In this document: positions 58,138-64,000 of the stretch, piece by piece
How positions within the stretch are numbered: position 1 is the first letter of the stretch
Layout of the letters: each line of letters opens with the position of its first letter
Assembly (NCBI GenBank): GCA_009760855.2
Contig: WPIO01000023.1
Location: 5,656,001-5,720,000 of the forward strand
From: Cristatella mucedo
Taxonomy: Eukaryota > Bryozoa > Phylactolaemata > Cristatellidae
Reading direction: 5' to 3'
DNA: 64,000 bases
Notes under the pieces: model-generated
Database searches by the model: none
Seen by the model: only the letters and a program-made list of their open reading frames with translations
Told to the model about the DNA's origin: nothing
Position numbers and translations under genes: made by a program

Positions 58138-58950
58138 TTTCGATCTCTCATCGTATGAGCATTAGCTACATGGGATTAGCTATAGGGGATCAACTACCTG
58201 GTCGATTGTTCGCGATTATCATTGGTCCCATATCAACTCAATAAACCCTCAAAACAAATTATTTAGTCCCCGATCACTTGGTTTATTATTGTGTGTAGGT
58301 TTCTTTTGACGGTATTTTAGCACTCAATGATGCCTACACGCCGCCGAACCCAGCAATATTCATCCGAAGTGTGGCTGAGCGTGACCGCGAGACCTTCGGA
58401 CCAATAGCTTCAAGCTCCATCTGGACACCTATCAGATTAAGAGCATTAAGTCTTGGGCGAATGCCAGTTTCTTTCCTTCGCCCATCGTAACTTTCAAAAA
58501 ATCCTGCAATTACTGTTGCTTGCACTTAGCATCGCAGGCGATCCTGCAGCTGCCCAGCTGCCCAGTGGAAGTGCTCCGGCTTTTCTGCTCACTACAGGTA
58601 CACATAGATATATAGATACACTTAGAATGAGGCTGAATTGAATGCGCTAACCTTTACTTTTATCTTACTTTTAGAGACACGCGCTTGCTCGTTGGATAAA
58701 ATTGATGGCTGACCACACAGGCAATAGGCTCGACTAACGGTTGATCAGAGGTCGACCGGTTCCGCTGATTCGTCTAATTTCCTGTCTGCACGGAACAGCG
58801 GGTGGCTGCTCACTGTTGCCGAACAATGTTGTCGGCGATGAGAATCCTCTTGCAGCGAGACAGCCGATCCCGTAAGCAGTGAGTCCTGTTTGAGTTACCG
58901 CCTCTCATGTGTTCCTCCACCTGTTTGCGCCTCACTTCATCCGCCCCACA
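58138..58950. other. Unique region with one open, exon-like stretch
   Basis: After an acceptor-like CGGTATTTTAG (58320) the plus strand is open for about 55 codons (NDAYTPPNPAIFIRSVAERD and on), and the minus strand is open over the same span. No family identified. Confidence 0.35.
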
Positions 58951-58959
58951 CACATACAG

Positions 58960-59430
58960 GTTTGGCTCGAGCCTTATATCAGATCAATTCCCCACTGGGC
59001 CAAGCATCGCGTGCCACCCACTTTTCTGAATCTAGTCACTCATCTATACCTCGTACGAACCTCAAATCTTTTATTGAAGACCGTGCCTTTAGTTCGTATT
59101 TTCCCGAAGCCTGGAACTCCGACTTCCGACTGGCGTCACGACATCCCCCGACTTCTTAAAAAGAAGCTAAACGCATCTATTTATCACAGCATTTAGTGGG
59201 CCAATGTGATTCGTCCTTTGTGTGCCAATGCGGGCTGACGCTGTGTATGCTGCCACTAACCATATTTGCATGCTGACCCTGTGCGTGTCACCTTTAACCA
59301 ATTTGGGCTTGTTGTCATTGAGCATGCTACCATTAAACATTCGATTGTGCTTTCTTAACAGCAAATATAAAGTGCCTAGAAAGAGATTAAGCTCTCTGAT
59401 GGTGATATATAAATGCATTATTATTAGTAT
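58960..59430 (+). mobile_element. LINE-A 3' part
   Basis: RT C-terminal codons (AKHRVPPTFLNLVTHLYLVR, then FGDR-like and AWNS-like words), GCATCTATTTATCACAGCAT, 3' UTR, tail AAAGAGATTAAGCTCTCTGA and an (ATT)n end. Confidence 0.85.
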
Positions 59431-59448
59431 TAATAGTACCTATATCAT

Positions 59449-59520
59449 GGTATATATATATATATCATGGTGTATATATATATATATATCATGGTATATA
59501 TATATATATATATATATATC
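59449..59520. repeat. (TA)n with ATCATGG spacers
   Basis: Four TATCATGG(TA)n units of growing length, directly after the LINE-A tail. Confidence 0.92.
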
Positions 59521-60712
59521 ACATTACTTGTAAGCACATGCTGCTTCTGCACACTGACTCGTGTATACAGACATACAGACCTATATATTAATTGGCTAAA
59601 AAATTCACGTACCCCAGGGACTAAAGGCAGAAACACAAGCATTGCAAGCTTTAAAAAATCAAGAGCGAACGATTCAGCCAGAAAGTAGGATTAATATGAG
59701 GAACCAAATTAAGATCTATTTATTACCCCAAGTTTCATGGTTCGAAATAATTCGAGACAATTCGAGGAATCGATGATGCAGAAAGAGCGAGAAACCCATC
59801 AATACATTTCTGATAAAGAAGAGTAATGTAACTTTATAAACTACCATATAACTCTTATAATATTTCTGAGACGCAAAATCTATGGCAATTTGCGAGTACT
59901 AAAAAATGTCCGTTGTTGATTACAAGCAGGAAGTTGTATTAAGCACGCGCATTTCCGCACCGAATACGTGGATCATTATGCGGGACACTGCTAAAAGATT
60001 ATCTTGAAATATTTTTGTATTATTATCTTTTTTAATTGATTGTTATTTGTATAGACCCAATGTATTATTAATAATCATGTCTGTTCTAAGGCTGCAAATT
60101 TTCAAAATAGCTTGTTTCAAGCTATTGAGAAACTTTTGAACATTACCCGACGGAGTTATTGGAAAGGAACTTTTGAGAGAGGAGATACTTGGCGCATGCA
60201 GTAAATGTTAATTCGTGGTGCTGTGACAGAGCTGCCAAATAACGTCCATCAAAAACTGCGTTCATATTTTCAGAGTGAATTTGCTTCAGAAACTGCAAAA
60301 AAATCTCACGTTTCTTGTTTTTTCTCTCACTTGGATTGTGAAGACACTCGTTCTCAATTTCTGAGATTGATAAGCTTAATATTTATTGCAGCGTGTGGTT
60401 TCTAGAGATAAGTTGCCACCGATAGGCACCAGGTTTTGATTATTAAATTCAAGTTCATACAATTTCATACAGTTCATAAATTTAAGTTCATATATTTCGC
60501 TACTACAGAACATAGCAAGAGTTAGACGGGTATAACTGTGCTGTCATTATACGACACCGTCCAGCACCCGAAAGTAGCCAGTTTGGCCCAAGCCAAATTC
60601 CGTTTCAGTCAGTCCGGGGCTCCTAAGACTTTCAACAAGCCAAAGTTGCTGTCCAAACGTGAATGATGTCAGAAGAAGATGATGTCCATACCAGCACAAA
60701 TGCGCGCACATG

Positions 60713-60715
<3 letters not shown>
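59521..60715. other. AT-rich unique region
   Basis: No gene or repeat recognised. Confidence 0.45.
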
Positions 60716-60765
<50 letters not shown>

Positions 60766-60840
60766 GCGCGCGCTCGCGAGCACGCAGGCACGAACGCACA
60801 CACACACGAGAGTGCGAGTGCACTCGCGCATGCGCCGATC
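60716..60840. repeat. (CA)n and CG-rich alternating tract
   Basis: A CA run of about 45 bp runs into CGCGCGCGCTCGCGAGCACG and more CACACG. A Z-DNA candidate. Confidence 0.95.
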
Positions 60841-61640
60841 GATAACTTACTCTCATCACGTGCCGGAAGCTAGGGCACCGAAATTGGAGCACGCTCGGGC
60901 ATGCATTCTGAAAAGCATCCATGAATCGAAAGATGTGCAACGACTCATTCGTCTCCGTACAAACTAATATTTGGGCCCAGGACAGCTCGAATCCCTTGTA
61001 ATGCAACGTTGGCGAGACTACATCGCTCAGACTGCTCAGATATTCCATCAGCCACAGTGGCTAGCTGCGATTAATCCATAAATCGTATCCAACTAGCGTA
61101 TGACACAGTAGCCAGAAATTTGTAACTGCAACCAACTAGGCAAAAGATTGAACAAACCAGGACAGTTTGATGTGTGCTTTTTCAAGAGGGGGAGACAGTA
61201 TGGCTGCGGAACTGGGGAAAATCACCTGGTCTCAGCGTCAAACTTCAGCCTCACTGGCGAGGCCTGTAGGTCGTTAAACGCACGGTCAGTGACATTTAAT
61301 ATCTAATCAGATATGGTAGGCCGAGACCTTTCTTTGTACACTGTGACCATCTGTATAGCTGTATTACGGAAACAGCTGACTGATGAGGGCCACACACTTC
61401 TGGATATTCAGGATAAGAGCGATGACGAGCCGCAACCAGCGGCCACAAAGGATCGTTCGGAGGCTACAGATGCTTTGCCAGGCATTGCAGCTGCTGTGCT
61501 ATCTGAAACTGGCTCCTCCAGCTGTTGACTCGACAGCGAACGACAGCCTATCGACATATGCTAAAGTTGTTCTGAAACAATTGAGCAGTGATGTATTGAA
61601 CCAATGCGATCCTCGTCCAACAGTACAACAACACTATCTA
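60841..61640. other. Unique region with one open frame
   Basis: A 71-codon frame at 61313-61528 (VTICIAVLRKQLTDEGHTLL, then an acidic, Ala-rich end and stop) has coding-like composition but no family match. Confidence 0.35.
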
Positions 61641-61644
61641 TTTA

Positions 61645-61780
61645 TGCTCTCTTAAAGCCTGGAATTCACTGCCAACGCATTTCAGAATGTCCCAAGACGT
61701 GAAGATGTTAAGAAAAAGCTTAAAACGCACTTTTTATTACAGCATTCAGTGAGTCTTTGTGATTAAGCCTTCGTGTTCAC
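61645..61780 (+). mobile_element. LINE-A 3' part, left half
   Basis: LKAWNSLPTHFRMSQDVKML then RKSLKRTFYYSIQ matches the LINE-A C-terminus (AWNSLPTCIRTSPDLTTFKR). It is interrupted by (TA)n and a SINE1, and the tail resumes near 62085. Confidence 0.78.
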
Positions 61781-61782
61781 AT

Positions 61783-61785
61783 GTA

Positions 61786-61822
<37 letters not shown>

Positions 61823-61836
61823 ATATATATTATCGA

Positions 61837-61872
<36 letters not shown>

Positions 61873-61920
61873 ATATATATATATATATATAATCTATATA
61901 TATATATATATATATATATA
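61783..61920. repeat. (TA)n tract with short interruptions
   Basis: About 135 bp of TA repeats broken by ATTATA and CGAA/CT-type words. Confidence 0.96.
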
Positions 61921-62056
61921 ATTCATTTGTATCGCGCCCTAAGAGAACTTAATCTCTATTCAGGCGCTTCACATATGCCACGGGGCTCAAGCCCACAACC
62001 TCGGCCAGACCTCGGTCCCCGGGGAGAGCACCTTAATCACTGGACCAAACCCTGCT
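61921..62056 (-). mobile_element. SINE1 copy
   Basis: Reverse complement: GGTTTGGTCCAGTGATTAAG (A box), CCGAGGTTGTGGGCTTGAGC (B box region), TGAAGCGCCTGAATAGAGAT, TAAGTTCTCTTAGGGCGCGA, TACAAATGAAT. The most complete tail of the family. Confidence 0.88.
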
Positions 62057-62084
62057 CACCTGCTCGTTCCTGCTGCTTGGTGTG

Positions 62085-62151
62085 CCTGCTGCTTGCGGAT
62101 GATACCACTAAATATTTGGTACTGCTTTATTCGCAGCATATGTAAGGTGCC

Positions 62152-62227
<76 letters not shown>

Positions 62228-62265
62228 CAGCTCTGAGGGCGCTATAAAAATGTATTATTATTATT
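62085..62265 (+). mobile_element. LINE-A tail expanded by (GA)n
   Basis: CTTTATTCGCAGCATATGTA and AGGTGCCTAGAG are followed by a 72-bp GA run, then GATTCAGCTCTGAGGGCGCT and (ATT)n. The GA repeat replaces the few GA units normally inside the tail stem-loop. Confidence 0.85.
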
Positions 62266-64000
62266 GTTGTTATTAGGTCATGAGCTGTCAAACCTCCAGT
62301 ATAGCTGAGTCACTGTGCAACGGACGGTTTCCTAATCTTTAGGGAAAAAGCAGAGGAAAGTTATGATACAACATCGGGGTACACCAAGGGGGAGTCAAGG
62401 CTGGAGTGATTCCCGTGTTATTTTAATAAAGGCTTGGGCGTACTATGCGGTCTTCTATTACATTAGCCTTGCCACAAAACAGGAGAGTGGTCACAAGGCT
62501 AGCATCCGGCTTCGCAGATTGTGGGTTCAACTTTTTCTTTCTTTCCCACAAAAACACTGATCAGGACGCATAAGCATTCGGCGTTCAAAGACTTGCCCTA
62601 AATGCTTCAATAGAGGTGTAGCCTATGAGCGTTAGCCATTTTTCTTTTGGCCGCTGATCTTACGCGACACAACCCTGGTTTTGATTGGTCGGCTGGTCTA
62701 ACACTGAGCCAAAAAGTAGAAACAGAGTCTCCTTCATGAGAGTCTGCCGAATTGGCTCCTCCCTCAAAATGTGTTGAAGTATGGTCATGTTGTACCCCAA
62801 ACTAGAGGAAAATTGTTTACAATCTGTTCTAATTTAGGAGGAAAGTCGCTCGTTTAAACGCAGATCGAAACTGATTGATTTTTCTACGTTTACCATTCTT
62901 ATAAGCATCTACAGCAGCTCAGATCAAAAGGTTCGGCCGCAATTACTAACTAACTGGTAGACTATCCTATAGTCAAGATTGCCCCGGTCATACTATTAAT
63001 TGTTATCTATTCTACTGAGAAGTAATCTCTGCATCGTTTTAATACGCAATTAACTAGCATGCTGATCAAAAGCCTGCTTCTCACTTTTTCATAATTCAGT
63101 TCAAAACATTCAGTGTTTAATTTCAGCAACGAGTATACATTTTGTAGCAGCATATGCAAAGTAGTTAATTGCCTCACCTGTTTTTCATTTGACATGACAC
63201 TCACGATATCAGTGTCGTCGAAGTAGTTCTACAAATCTCAAATCTAGTGAATTACGTTTACTGATGAATGGACGGACTCACTGACTGACGTCACAATCTA
63301 AATTATCTAGGTTGATTATTACTAATTAGAAAGGCTGAGTCAGTAATTTTGCCCGAAAGTGTAAAAGTGGCTGCAAGCACCGTGCACGCGTCTGGTTCTT
63401 GTCCGTTTGTCCGCGTGACGAAAACAGTGGCTTGCTTATACTGTGCCGCCATTGCCGCTGTGGAGCTTGGTATATACTGATTGCTTCGATAACGTAATTT
63501 TAAAAACTTCTGATACATTAGACCGCTGCTCTGATGCTGGTCAAGATGAATTGCTAGTTGGTGATAGTGCACTTCTCACTAGTTCCACGGATATTCCTTT
63601 ACAAAGCAAAACCAAAAGTCAATAAGTCCAGTTAATGCTTGAGTCCTATCGGGACTTGAGGGCATGAGGAAGCTAAAGCTGCTGCAGTTTAGCGAAATAA
63701 GCCTAAGGTTAGGCCTCGTTGTTCACAATCTTTCTGCGACGTACCATTGCGGATAATTTCAAGGTTTGGTGCATATTTGACTCATACGTTATGTATCTAT
63801 CAACATGTACTGAATTCTTACCGGCTGCCCGCAAAAGTGGGCGGCTGCCCACAAAGTGAACTGAGGTCGACACAGCGATTGAAACCAGATCGAAACTAAC
63901 TCATCGCATGAAACTATGCAAACGTTGATAGTTGTAAGGATATTTTAGCCCTTGATAGTTGTAAGGATATTCTAGAAGCCACTCGTCGTGAGGTGGGTGC
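62266..64000. other. Right end of window, no gene recognised
   Basis: Unique sequence with short chance ORFs only. TTGATAGTTGTAAGGATATT is repeated at 63926-63945 and 63954-63973. Confidence 0.4.

Overview
This is a eukaryotic, almost certainly metazoan, genomic window. It is intron-rich, full of microsatellites, and most of it is transposon debris. The sequence does not settle the phylum. The mix of two vertebrate-like, highly conserved genes with CR1/jockey-like LINEs, tRNA-derived SINEs, Tc1/mariner, Tigger-like and hAT-like DNA elements fits a marine invertebrate genome. There are no operons, CRISPR arrays or bacterial signals.

Two real genes were reconstructed exon by exon, both on the + strand. 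(1) IMPACT (RWD domain plus UPF0029/YigZ-type domain; the regulator of the eIF2-alpha kinase GCN2) runs from 4499 to about 21849. Seven or eight exons are visible; the N-terminal coding exon(s) (start of the RWD domain) were not found and probably lie left of the window. (2) PSMD6/Rpn7, a 19S proteasome lid subunit, has eight exons from 26793 to 44704. They join in frame into a complete 389-residue protein, with a polyA signal at 44810. Each gene has one intron that appears to start with GC instead of GT.

The rest is repeats. LINE-A (CR1/jockey-like; the best copy has a 431-codon uninterrupted RT reading frame at 28368-29663, minus strand, in PSMD6 intron 3) has about 17 further copies or 3' tails. 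LINE-B is a second non-LTR family seen only as 3' fragments (nine copies). SINE1 and SINE2 are tRNA-derived families with recognisable A/B boxes. SINE1 has the same 3' stem-loop tail as LINE-A. Smaller parts are a Tigger/pogo-like MITE pair, a hAT MITE with an 8-bp target duplication, relics of Tc1 and hAT transposases, and large (TA)n, (GA/CT)n and (CA/GT)n tracts.

Layout: 1-4.5 kb decayed LINE-A plus a 36-bp-stem hairpin; 4.5-21.9 kb IMPACT with repeats in its introns; 21.9-26.8 kb intergenic (LINE-B, a decayed LINE, SINE2); 26.8-44.8 kb PSMD6, whose introns 3, 4 and 7 are swollen by LINE, SINE, MITE, Tc1 and (TA)n sequence; 44.9-64 kb no recognised gene, with LINE/SINE islands, a 420-bp GA/GACA tract, a GC-rich patch at about 57 kb and a few exon-like open stretches of unknown meaning.

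The most interesting structures are: (a) LINE-A inserted twice, with different 5' truncations, at the same nucleotide of LINE-B; (b) a three-layer nest at 55.3-56.4 kb with readable target duplications; (c) SINE/LINE tail sharing; (d) a segment at 33.05-33.67 kb that carries its own near-perfect inverted copy inside its own (TA)n tract; (e) two long near-perfect hairpins.
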